The position numbers and the translations under genes were made by a program. Below are positions 1 to 6,941 of a DNA stretch of 41,547 nt, in pieces. Under the pieces are notes generated by a model. The model was given only the letters and a program-made list of their open reading frames with translations. It had not been told where the DNA came from and searched no databases. Origin of the DNA: Defluviitaleaceae bacterium (GTDB lineage Bacteria > Bacillota > Clostridia > Lachnospirales > WQUN01); contig WQRX01000030.1 of assembly GCA_009786535.1 (NCBI GenBank), forward strand, positions 1-41,547. The letters are read 5' to 3'. How positions within the stretch are numbered: the first letter of the stretch is position 1; each line of letters begins with the position of its first letter.

Positions 1-54
1 CTTTTTTCCTCTTTCACGCTTTTCCTCACATTTTTTTCCAAAATCAAAAATTTT

Positions 55-82
55 ACCCCCAGTCGATTGCTCGATTGGGGGT
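55..82. terminator. Hairpin, probable terminator of the leftward operon
   Basis: An extended inverted repeat, ACCCCCA ... TGGGGGT, with a second inner pairing TCGA ttgc TCGA, is flanked by T/A-rich sequence on both sides. It lies about 70 bases beyond the stop of the leftward cNMP/DUF2225 gene. Read leftward it is followed by TAAAATTTTTG, a usable though imperfect T-tail, so it may end the ABC/kinase operon. It could also work rightward. Confidence 0.5.
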
Positions 83-96
83 TTGTCTTCGCTCTG

Positions 97-129
97 AAAC
101 CGTGGAGCGCAAGCCCCACGGTTTTTTTA
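97..129 (+). terminator. Rho-independent terminator for a rightward transcript entering from the left
   Basis: Stem AAACCGTGG / CCACGGTTT with a 10-base loop is followed by a run of T on the + strand and by no T-run on the - strand. It is therefore directional and would end a rightward gene lying left of the window, convergent with the cNMP/DUF2225 gene. Confidence 0.7.
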
Positions 130-151
130 TCCCTATTTTTTTATCTATTCC

Positions 152-1387
152 CTACGCTTCCCCTGCTTCTACTTTTTTAATTTCTTCAATGCCGTCCTCT
201 GCCATTTTTAGCATTACGGCGCCGCCTTCGCGGTGCATACGCGCCTTGGTGTAGAAGGTCTTGGCGGAAGCAATATCGCCGATGCGCAGGCTTAGCTCGC
301 CCACGATAATACATATCTGCTGTGCGGCACTTGGGGGCAGGTCAACATTTTCAAATACGGCGTTGTAAGCGTCGAAGGCCTTTTGGGTTGCCATGGCTTC
401 CATTTCCGTATCCTTTACGTCTTGGTACATCCAGCGCAAACGCAACCATGATTTTGCGTCGTTTAAATGGTTGTTTGCGTAGCACAAGGGCGAGCATTTA
501 AGCGCCATATAGTAGCCCGCAAAAATTTCGTTTATATTACGTTCCTTGGCAAAGGTGAATTTTGCATCGGGTTTGAATGCCGTTATTTTCGACTGGTTTG
601 AATAGAAGCGCGAAGCGATTGCGCCCTTCATAGAAGCGTCAAATGTGGAGAATAAGCATTTGGGGCAGGTAATAATTTCGTAGTGCGTCATGTCAATGCC
701 TTCATAGGTTTTGCGGAAGTCCTTCCCGCTGGAAAGCACCTTCAGTTTGGTTTCGCGCGCGGTCATTGCTTTGAAGTTTTCGGTACACAGCGGGCATTCG
801 TATTTCTTTTCGTATACCAAATCGTCGGGTGCGGCGGGAATGTCTAAGGTGTAGGATTTATGCCCTTCGGGGAACAAGCCCGTGGTTGATGCAAGGGGTG
901 CGGAGGACGGCGCCGCAGGCGCGGGTTTTGCCGCAGGTGCGGCGGGTGCAGTAGGCTTTGCGGCGGCGGGTGCTGCCCCTGCGAGCGCAGGTGCGGGTGC
1001 GCCTGTACCGCGGCTGTTTGCCGCATCTAAACGGCGGCACAGCGACTGGATTAACGACAAAGCCACTTGGGGCTGCGTTTCCAAGAAGGTCATTACATCG
1101 CCGCGGTTTACAGACATGATGATTACATTATCCTGCGCTACCACGGTGGTAGAGCGCAGCTTATTCATAAACATTGAAATTTCGCCGAAAAATTCTCCCG
1201 GACCCAACTCGGCTACGGTAACGCGGTTGGCGGCATGATAGTTCTTATACGCACCTACCTTGCCCGAAAGCACAAGGAACATTTCGTCCCCTCTGTCGCC
1301 TTCGTTTACAATTACTTGCCCGGCGCTAAAACGAAAAGTTGCCGCGTTGGTGCTTAAAATCTTCATTAAATCGACGTTCGCCGCCAT
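152..1387 (-). CDS. Cyclic-nucleotide-binding domain protein with C-terminal DUF2225
   Basis: A 411-residue cytoplasmic protein of unknown role. Residues about 15-115 form a cNMP-binding fold: the phosphate-binding-cassette-like stretch reads GEFFGEISMF followed by LRSTTVVA, and the N-terminal GD..DEMFLVLSGKV is typical. An Ala/Pro-rich linker (about 128-165) leads to a DUF2225 domain (about 190-400) with two Cys pairs (CPLC and CPKC) that could bind zinc. There is no helix-turn-helix, so it is not a Crp-type regulator. The start lies 11 bases after the kinase stop, with AGGGGCG upstream, so it is probably the last gene of the ABC/kinase operon. Domain assignment is firm; function and ligand are not known. 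Confidence 0.85.
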   Translation of the reverse strand: MAANVDLMKILSTNAATFRFSAGQVIVNEGDRGDEMFLVLSGKVGAYKNYHAANRVTVAELGPGEFFGEISMFMNKLRSTTVVAQDNVIIMSVNRGDVMTFLETQPQVALSLIQSLCRRLDAANSRGTGAPAPALAGAAPAAAKPTAPAAPAAKPAPAAPSSAPLASTTGLFPEGHKSYTLDIPAAPDDLVYEKKYECPLCTENFKAMTARETKLKVLSSGKDFRKTYEGIDMTHYEIITCPKCLFSTFDASMKGAIASRFYSNQSKITAFKPDAKFTFAKERNINEIFAGYYMALKCSPLCYANNHLNDAKSWLRLRWMYQDVKDTEMEAMATQKAFDAYNAVFENVDLPPSAAQQICIIVGELSLRIGDIASAKTFYTKARMHREGGAVMLKMAEDGIEEIKKVEAGEA

Positions 1388-1398
1388 TAATATCGCCC

Positions 1399-2358
1399 CT
1401 ATCTTGTTGTGTTGTCCCCAGTATACCGCAAGGCTACCCGAATTGTAAAATCTTCCCCCGTTATTTCGGCAGAAATTGTGCCGCCCATTTTTTCCGCCAG
1501 CTCACGGGCAATAGCTAAGCCCAATCCCGTATGCTTGTGCGTGCGGGAAGCATCTGCCGTATAAAAGCGGTCAAAAATCTGCAAAGTGTCGATTTTTGCG
1601 CCGTCATGCACGCGGTTTGCCACCGTGATTACGCCCGCTTCCAATGATATGCGAAGCACATCGCACCCGTGCGTATAGGCATTGGAAATTAAGTTTAACA
1701 CCACGCGTTTTAGCGCATCCTCATCGGCCTCTACAAAGTGCGGCGCGTCGGGGATATTACTTTCTACGGCAAAGTTACGCATTTGTAATGCACCATACGC
1801 CCCCGAAAGCGCGTCGCGCAGCACATTGCCCGCGTTCACCCGCGTAAGGGAAATATTGCCCTCTACCGCTTGGGTAAAGGCGAATAAATTGTCCATCAAA
1901 ATTGCCAGCGCGTCTAACCGCCCGTGAACCACCGACAAATAACGTTTACAGGTTGTGACCGTATTAGTCGTATAATACAGTCCCTCTGCTGCACTTTCCC
2001 CATCCGATGCCGCAAATACGCTCTCCAGCATTTGAATAAAGCCCTTTGCAGAGGTTATAGGCGTGCGCAAATCGTGAGAAATATTGGTGATGGCACGTTT
2101 TAATACCGACTCGATTCGCTGTACCTCTATGTGTTCGTCGCGGCTACGCACCAACACTTCGTTGATGGTTTTTGTTAATGCGGAAATATCTCGGTCGAAG
2201 GTACGGGTGGTCAACTGTTCATTCGTATCAATGACGGCTATAGAAGCCAGCTTTTTCCCCGTTGTACGTAGATCTTTTTTCAAAGCGCGCCATTTGAATA
2301 AAACGGCAAAAAAGCCCATGGCAAAAATGCCACAGGCGATAGCCAGTAAAATTATCAT
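1399..2358 (-). CDS. Sensor histidine kinase with a single N-terminal membrane segment
   Basis: A 319-residue histidine kinase. One hydrophobic segment lies at residues 1-21 and no extracellular loop is visible, so the signal is probably sensed in the membrane or through the transporter. The H-box is ISHDLRTP with His95. The ATPase domain has the N-box (VVLNLISNAYTHG) and a G-box (TGLGLAIAREL). The ATG overlaps the permease stop as ATGA (2355-2358), showing translational coupling. The likely partner is the OmpR-family regulator at 6165-6842, which lies apart, across the MntA/HepT and sigma/anti-sigma genes. The arrangement resembles BcrAB/Lan-type peptide-antibiotic stress modules; the pairing is inference. 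Confidence 0.9.
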   Translation of the reverse strand: MIILLAIACGIFAMGFFAVLFKWRALKKDLRTTGKKLASIAVIDTNEQLTTRTFDRDISALTKTINEVLVRSRDEHIEVQRIESVLKRAITNISHDLRTPITSAKGFIQMLESVFAASDGESAAEGLYYTTNTVTTCKRYLSVVHGRLDALAILMDNLFAFTQAVEGNISLTRVNAGNVLRDALSGAYGALQMRNFAVESNIPDAPHFVEADEDALKRVVLNLISNAYTHGCDVLRISLEAGVITVANRVHDGAKIDTLQIFDRFYTADASRTHKHTGLGLAIARELAEKMGGTISAEITGEDFTIRVALRYTGDNTTR

Positions 2359-3140
2359 GAAATTTCCTTACTTTGGTAGCGGATTAACCCAACAATGGTG
2401 GGGACAAATGCCCAGAAAACGCCCACCGCCAAGCCAATGGCGATTCTTCGGGTATCCAACGCGCCAAGGTCTGAGAAGGCTACCATAGCGGTGGTAATGT
2501 CAAAGTACATGATGAATGGAACACGCCCCCCTGCGCCCCCCATTGCCGCACCCATGCCCATTGCCGTAGGCAGTGCAACAATCGCGCCCCAAATTTCAAA
2601 GGAAACAAAGGGATTTTTTACAGCAAAGGTAACAAATATGCCTATCCATGCCGCGGCAACCAGCATAAACCATTGTGCGCCGAAGGATGTGAGTCGGTTC
2701 ATCCAAAAACCCGCTTCCACGTCGCCCAAACCGCCATACAGGGTGGCAATTACTGTAGCTGTGCCAAATAAAACCAGCATAATCAGCAAGCACCACACGG
2801 CGGAAACAATCAACCGCGACACGTACAAGGTAGTGCGCGATATACCCCATGTGACTTCGTTTTTTTCCGTTTTGTCTTGGAAAATAGGGCTGGAAACTAT
2901 CGAGAAAACAGGTGCAGCGAATAACATTAATACAAGCCCCAAATAACCCATGGACTCCAGCATATTTGCCCCCGTTACAATGAACGCAGGCGCGCCTTGC
3001 CCACCCAAGGATGCACCATCAAGGTCAAGAATGCCCAGCACCGCAATGCCCGCAGACAGTGCAAACGCGATTAAAAACGTAACCCACCAACCCCAACCAC
3101 GGGTAATTCTATATACATCTGCACGTATCATGTTCATCAT
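2355..3140 (-). CDS. ABC-2 type transporter permease
   Basis: A 261-residue membrane protein with about six hydrophobic segments. The N-terminus (MIRADVYRITRGWGWW followed by a long hydrophobic helix) is typical of ABC-2/BcrB-like permeases that partner a single ATPase. The ATG overlaps the last base of the ATPase stop, and AAGGGG lies nine bases upstream; it overlaps the kinase start by four bases. It should form the membrane part of an exporter or a lantibiotic/bacitracin-type detoxification transporter with the ATPase at 3140-4060. The substrate cannot be read from the sequence. Confidence 0.85.
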   Translation of the reverse strand: MMNMIRADVYRITRGWGWWVTFLIAFALSAGIAVLGILDLDGASLGGQGAPAFIVTGANMLESMGYLGLVLMLFAAPVFSIVSSPIFQDKTEKNEVTWGISRTTLYVSRLIVSAVWCLLIMLVLFGTATVIATLYGGLGDVEAGFWMNRLTSFGAQWFMLVAAAWIGIFVTFAVKNPFVSFEIWGAIVALPTAMGMGAAMGGAGGRVPFIMYFDITTAMVAFSDLGALDTRRIAIGLAVGVFWAFVPTIVGLIRYQSKEIS

Positions 3141-4060
3141 TATAAAGCACCCCTTTCAGCGGTTCTAATGAGATTAGTATAGTATTCCTCTAGCGAATCG
3201 CCTACTTCTGCCATGGCAGACACACGCACCCCCGCTTGGTTAAGGGTGTAGCTTAGCTCTGCCGTGTCTTCCAACATATCATACACGCGTATTTCGTTTG
3301 CCGAGGTTTGCTTGTAATTTTTAATGCCCAACTTTTCTTCCAAAACAACGGTGGCTTTGGATGCATCATCCACGCTGAGTGCCACCGCGCGTTTGCAATC
3401 CTCGTCCAGTTGCGATTGGGTGAGGGTTTTGAGCAATTTGCCATGGTGGATAATGGCGTATTTATTCGCCACCTGCGCCAGCTCCGTAAGTATGTGGCTG
3501 GAAATAAGAATCGTTATGCCCTCGCTGTTTAGGCGCTTAATCAGGTCGCGCATTTCCACAATGCCTGTGGGGTCTAGCCCATTGGTGGGTTCGTCGAAGA
3601 TTAAAAAGTCGGGGTGGCTTAGCATTGCCACGGCAAGCCCTAGGCGTTGCTTCATGCCCAGTGAGAAGTTTTTGAATTTCTTTTTGCCTGTGTCGGTGAG
3701 GTTTACGATTTTTAGCACTTCCTGGATGCGATTTTTTTCCACAATGCCCCGTTGCAGGCGATAATACTCCAAATTTTGCTCGGCGGAAAGATTGGTAAAA
3801 AGCGCGGGGGTTTCAATCATCGCCCCCATGCGGGTGCGGGCGGATGTAATTTTGCCCGCTTCGCGTTCGCCAAACAGCTCTACTGTACCGCTGTCCAGGC
3901 GCGAAAGGGATGTGACCATGCGCATAAATGTGGACTTACCCGCCCCATTTTGCCCAATTAGCCCGAAAATGTCGCCTTTTTCTACCGTCAGGCTCACGTT
4001 GTCCACGGCGGTTTTATCCTTATACCGCTTGGTGAGGTTTACCGTGCGTAAAATTGCCAT
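3140..4060 (-). CDS. ABC transporter ATP-binding protein, BcrA-like
   Basis: A 306-residue ATPase. Walker A is GQNGAGKST (residues 36-44), the signature is FSLGMKQ (132-138), Walker B is LIFDEP (153-158), and the switch His follows in ISSHIL. About 90 residues follow the ATPase core, as in BcrA/CcmA-like exporters. The start has GGAGG eight bases upstream. It is the first gene of a four-gene leftward operon (ATPase, permease, kinase, cNMP/DUF2225). It probably energises removal of a peptide antibiotic or similar envelope-active compound; that role is inferred from context. Confidence 0.92.
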   Translation of the reverse strand: MAILRTVNLTKRYKDKTAVDNVSLTVEKGDIFGLIGQNGAGKSTFMRMVTSLSRLDSGTVELFGEREAGKITSARTRMGAMIETPALFTNLSAEQNLEYYRLQRGIVEKNRIQEVLKIVNLTDTGKKKFKNFSLGMKQRLGLAVAMLSHPDFLIFDEPTNGLDPTGIVEMRDLIKRLNSEGITILISSHILTELAQVANKYAIIHHGKLLKTLTQSQLDEDCKRAVALSVDDASKATVVLEEKLGIKNYKQTSANEIRVYDMLEDTAELSYTLNQAGVRVSAMAEVGDSLEEYYTNLIRTAERGAL

Positions 4061-4185
4061 GTGTTTTTGCCTCCTGTTAGCGCAGGCGATTCGCGCAATG
4101 CTTCAAGCGCGTTTCGCCGTAGCGTTTTTCGCCAAAGGCGGTTACCACCGCACCGTAGGCGAAATAATTTTTTGTTTATGAGGAG

Positions 4186-4214
4186 AGTATAATTTGCAAA
4201 ACTTAATTAAGTGT
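4186..4214 (-). promoter_or_regulatory. Candidate promoter of the ABC/kinase operon
   Basis: On the - strand TATACT (4191-4186) is a good -10 box. The -35 position 17 bases upstream (4214-4209) reads ACACTT, a poor match, as expected for an activator-dependent promoter. The 11-bp phased repeats at 4202-4267 begin exactly over the -35 region. The leader to the ATPase start is about 120 bases and can form hairpins from TTTCGCC / GGCGAAA. Confidence 0.5.
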
Positions 4215-4267
4215 GAGTAAATCCTTAATTATTTCTTAAATGTTTCTTACGTAAAAGTTAATTGTAA
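4202..4267. promoter_or_regulatory. Phased 11-bp direct repeats, candidate response-regulator operator
   Basis: Units start every 11 bases: CTTAATTAAGT (4202), a degenerate GTGAGTAAATC (4213), CTTAATTATTT (4224), CTTAAATGTTT (4235), CTTACGTAAAA (4246) and GTTAATTGTAA (4257). One repeat per helical turn is the pattern bound by OmpR/PhoB-family regulators. The array sits between the divergent ABC operon and the ECF sigma gene and overlaps the putative sigma -35. It may bind the regulator encoded at 6165-6842. Confidence 0.55.
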
Positions 4268-4288
4268 CGTTTTGCGTTTTCGATTGTC
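4263..4288 (+). promoter_or_regulatory. Possible ECF-type promoter of the sigma/anti-sigma genes
   Basis: TGTAACG (4263-4269), an AAC-containing ECF-like -35, is followed 17 bases after the AAC by GTC (4286-4288), a common ECF -10 core. The predicted start, about 4295, would leave a very short leader before the ribosome binding site at 4301. This suggests autoregulation, which is usual for ECF factors. Confidence 0.35.
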
Positions 4289-4313
4289 CTATCCATGCAA
4301 GGGAGGTGAAGTG

Positions 4314-4796
4314 GTGGATTTTAACGACCTGTACGACACACACGCCATGGATGTGTACAAATACATCTACGCGCTGTGCCGCAACAAACATATGGCAGAG
4401 GACATAACCGGCGACACCTTCCTAAGCGCGATACAATCAATCCACAAATTTAAAGGGGATTGTACCATTCGCGTTTGGCTGTGCCAAATTGCCAAGAATA
4501 AATATTTCAACGCGGCGAAGCGGAATAAATTCACCACCCCCATGCCCGATGACTTACCCGAGGGCGAACACTTCACCATACGACTGCACGACAAAACCCG
4601 GGCATTTGAAATTCACAAAGTCCTGCACACGCTAAACGAGCCGTACAAGGAAGTGTTCTCCCTGCGGGTTTTCTCCGAACTCTCCTTCGCGGAAATTGCG
4701 GAACTCTTTGGCAAATCCGAAAGCTGGGCGCGGGTCACATTCCACCGCGCGAAAAGTAAAATAATTGCAAAAACAGACGAATCCCCACGGGATTAA
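4314..4796 (+). CDS. ECF-type RNA polymerase sigma factor
   Basis: I place the start at GTG 4314, seven bases after GGAGG (4302-4306); an upstream TTG at 4272 would add 14 residues that do not look like the family. The 160-residue protein has region 2 (DLYDTHAMDVYKYIYALCRN followed by AEDITGDTF) and region 4 (PYKEVFSLRVF.ELSFAEIAELFGKSESWARV, a helix-turn-helix). No region 3 or 1.1 is present, as in ECF factors. It is followed 15 bases later by a zinc-finger anti-sigma gene, so it should be held inactive until an envelope signal arrives. Target genes are unknown; its own promoter is a likely target. Confidence 0.9.
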   Translation: MDFNDLYDTHAMDVYKYIYALCRNKHMAEDITGDTFLSAIQSIHKFKGDCTIRVWLCQIAKNKYFNAAKRNKFTTPMPDDLPEGEHFTIRLHDKTRAFEIHKVLHTLNEPYKEVFSLRVFSELSFAEIAELFGKSESWARVTFHRAKSKIIAKTDESPRD

Positions 4797-4811
4797 TAGG
4801 AGGTTTTTCCA

Positions 4812-5519
4812 ATGATTAGCTGCGAAATAATTAAAGACCTACTGCCATTATATGTAGATGAAACTCTAAGCCCAGAAAGCACCCAACTGGTGGCAACGCA
4901 TTTGCAAACCTGCCAAACATGCCAGCGTGAACACCGGCAAATGCAGGGAGAAATAAGCGCGCGCGCCCAAGAAACCGACCACGAAAAAGTGACCATCCTA
5001 AAAACCATGAAAACAAAAATGTTCCGCCAAAAAATCCTCATTAGCGTGTTGGCTTGCTCGCTAACCGTTGCCGTGGGCATAGGCATCAACTGGTTCGCTT
5101 TCCACAATGCCCGCCCCATGGAATTTTCCCATTGGACAAAACAAGTGCAAGTAAGCGAAAACCCATTAACGGACGAAACTACGGTTCGCCTCTTCTCCAG
5201 CCGCGACTTCTACGGCTCGGTAGGCATGGTTAGGCGCGTAAATGTAGACGGCGTTGACACAGAAGTAATTTTCATCCACCTAACAGAAACCCTTGCAACC
5301 CGTATGCAGCGCAACCCCAATATGCAACGGCAATACATTAACCTCGCCACCATTCGCCAAGGACAATTGCTGGGCGTGGGTGAAAACACACCTCAACCCC
5401 AAGCCGTGGAAATATATTACCTCGTCGCACCCTTCCGCAATACGGTGGGTCTAACCCCCGAGGAATTCTACGCCCTGCGCACCGAAGGCACGTTTTTATG
5501 GCGCGGGGTGATTGAGTAG
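4812..5519 (+). CDS. Membrane-anchored anti-sigma factor with zinc-finger domain
   Basis: A 235-residue protein with an N-terminal ZAS/zf-HC2 domain: Cys4, then His30-x3-Cys34-x2-Cys37. One membrane helix lies near residues 73-97 (KILISVLACSLTVAVGIG). The C-terminal part, about 135 residues, should lie outside the membrane as the sensor. AGGAGG lies eight bases before the ATG. It should bind and inhibit the sigma factor encoded just upstream. The last 24 bases overlap the end of the convergent hepT gene, so the two mRNAs share complementary 3' ends. The outer domain was not recognised as a known family. Confidence 0.85.
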   Translation: MISCEIIKDLLPLYVDETLSPESTQLVATHLQTCQTCQREHRQMQGEISARAQETDHEKVTILKTMKTKMFRQKILISVLACSLTVAVGIGINWFAFHNARPMEFSHWTKQVQVSENPLTDETTVRLFSSRDFYGSVGMVRRVNVDGVDTEVIFIHLTETLATRMQRNPNMQRQYINLATIRQGQLLGVGENTPQPQAVEIYYLVAPFRNTVGLTPEEFYALRTEGTFLWRGVIE

Positions 5520-5840
5520 CGAGTTAATGAACACGATTATTCCGTCCACATCATTTTTCGCCATTTCATATACATTGTCTAGGTCAATATCTTCATAGGA
5601 ATGAAATAAGCGGTTGCGTAAACCAATTAAACTATACCACTCCTCGCTGGGGTGGTTTTCTTTAAATGCGTCACTTAGCGCGTTTGCTTTTTCGCCCATT
5701 TGCCCCAATGCGTATAAAATTGCATCCTGTATATCTACGTCTGCAATGAATTTTTCGCGGGTTAAATTGTCCGTTCGCTTGGAAATTCGATGCGCGAACA
5801 TTAATATACCCTCAAGGGTTCGTCTATCCCTATCTTTCAT
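5496..5840 (-). CDS. hepT: HepT-like HEPN toxin (ribonuclease), DUF86
   Basis: A 114-residue all-helical HEPN protein. It holds the catalytic RX4HXY motif as R75-N-R-L-F-H80-S-Y82. In the characterised MntA/HepT pairs HepT is an RNase silenced when MntA AMPylates the motif tyrosine. The gene overlaps the end of mntA by 11 bases, and AAGGGG lies nine bases before the ATG. The motif is intact, so the toxin looks functional. Its 3' end overlaps the anti-sigma gene by 24 bases in convergent orientation. Confidence 0.9.
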   Translation of the reverse strand: MKDRDRRTLEGILMFAHRISKRTDNLTREKFIADVDIQDAILYALGQMGEKANALSDAFKENHPSEEWYSLIGLRNRLFHSYEDIDLDNVYEMAKNDVDGIIVFINSLLNHPAP

Positions 5841-6138
5841 AAATCGTTACCCCTTCATTAAGAATTGCAGTATACGTTTGCGAAGGCTTTTTCACTTCTG
5901 ATAATTCAAAAATATCTGTCTTCATGGGAATAAGACGGTCAATTTTGTAAATTGCACTAAACAAGTGCTTTCCTTTCAACCGCCCGCCGCTGTCTATTAT
6001 TAAATCTAAATCGCTGGCGACCCCTTGCTCACCCCGCGCATATGAGCCGAAAACGATAATACGCTCCAGTCCCAGTTCCGTAGCAATGGGGGAAAGCAGT
6101 TCCTTTAATTTTTCAATTGTGTACGTTTGTGTGTTCAT
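5830..6138 (-). CDS. mntA: MntA-like minimal nucleotidyltransferase antitoxin
   Basis: A 102-residue minimal nucleotidyltransferase. The GSx10DxD motif is present as G31-S32 and D43-L-D45, with a third carboxylate at D75 (KTDIFE). In characterised systems such proteins transfer AMP to the tyrosine of the HEPN toxin and neutralise it. AAGGGG lies eight bases before the ATG. It begins 26 bases after the response-regulator stop, so regulator, mntA and hepT may be co-transcribed. Such pairs are mobile and act in plasmid or phage-related stress; the exact trigger here is unknown. Confidence 0.9.
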   Translation of the reverse strand: MNTQTYTIEKLKELLSPIATELGLERIIVFGSYARGEQGVASDLDLIIDSGGRLKGKHLFSAIYKIDRLIPMKTDIFELSEVKKPSQTYTAILNEGVTIYER

Positions 6139-6164
6139 GTCATTTACCCCTTAACCTTTATACT

Positions 6165-6842
6165 TCACTTCCCCATCTTATACCCAATCCCCCACACCGT
6201 TTGTATATACTCTTCATGGGGGTTGATGGCATTTAGCTTGCTGCGCAGCTTGCTCATATGCACGTTTACGGTATTATCGTCGCCAAAAAACTCTCCGCCC
6301 CATACGCTTTCGTAGAGGTTGTTTTTTGAGAAAACCTTTTCGGGAAACGCCATGAGTATGCGTAAAATTTCAAATTCGCGCTTGGATAAACCAACGCGTT
6401 CCCCGGCTATTACAGCGTCGTAACCGTCATCATCCAAAATAATATCCTTGTATTGCAATGTGTTTGCGGGGGGCGATGTGCCTTCGGTGCGGCGCAGTTG
6501 CACAGCAATACGCGCCAATAATTCATTATTATCGAAGGGCTTTGCGATATAATCGTCCGCGCCCATTTGTAATAGCTTTACGGTGGTTTCCTTGTCCGTT
6601 TTTGCCGTAAGCATAATGATGGGAAGGGACATGCTTGCGCGCATTTCTGCCAGCACCTGCCCGCCGTCTTTACCGGGAAGCATTACATCCAATAATACCA
6701 GCGAAAAACCGCCCTCTTGCAAACGCAATAACGCCTCCGTGCCCGAAAACGCGGGTACAACGGCGTAAGCGTGTTGCCCCAGCAATTCGCACAACATTTC
6801 GCTAATATGAATGTCATCTTCTACGATGAGAATTTTATACAT
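6165..6842 (-). CDS. OmpR-family response regulator
   Basis: I place the start at 6842 (MYKILIVEDD), seven bases after GGAGG; an in-frame upstream extension of 14 residues has no such site. The 225-residue protein has a receiver domain with acidic pocket (VEDD), phospho-acceptor D52 (LLDVMLPG), T79 and K101, and a C-terminal winged helix (about 130-225) of OmpR/VanR type ending in VWGIGYKMG. No kinase lies beside it. The nearest is at 1399-2358 in the ABC operon, the probable partner. The 11-bp phased repeats before that operon suit a DNA site for this family. Confidence 0.92.
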   Translation of the reverse strand: MYKILIVEDDIHISEMLCELLGQHAYAVVPAFSGTEALLRLQEGGFSLVLLDVMLPGKDGGQVLAEMRASMSLPIIMLTAKTDKETTVKLLQMGADDYIAKPFDNNELLARIAVQLRRTEGTSPPANTLQYKDIILDDDGYDAVIAGERVGLSKREFEILRILMAFPEKVFSKNNLYESVWGGEFFGDDNTVNVHMSKLRSKLNAINPHEEYIQTVWGIGYKMGK

Positions 6843-6941
6843 GGTTTTTCCTCCAAATCTGCTACAATATCGCACAGCGTGCAACGTTTGGCAAGAAAAT
6901 ACGTCCTATAAATCAAACCCCATCCGAAAGGCGGTACGCAA

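Noticed and set aside
882..1238. A 118-residue + strand frame opposite the cNMP/DUF2225 gene
   Set aside because: It is a mirror of the Ala/Pro linker codons; the opposite frame has clear domains.
3792..4181. A 129-residue + strand frame across the ABC ATPase start
   Set aside because: Opposite to Walker A coding sequence and the operon leader; no supporting start site.
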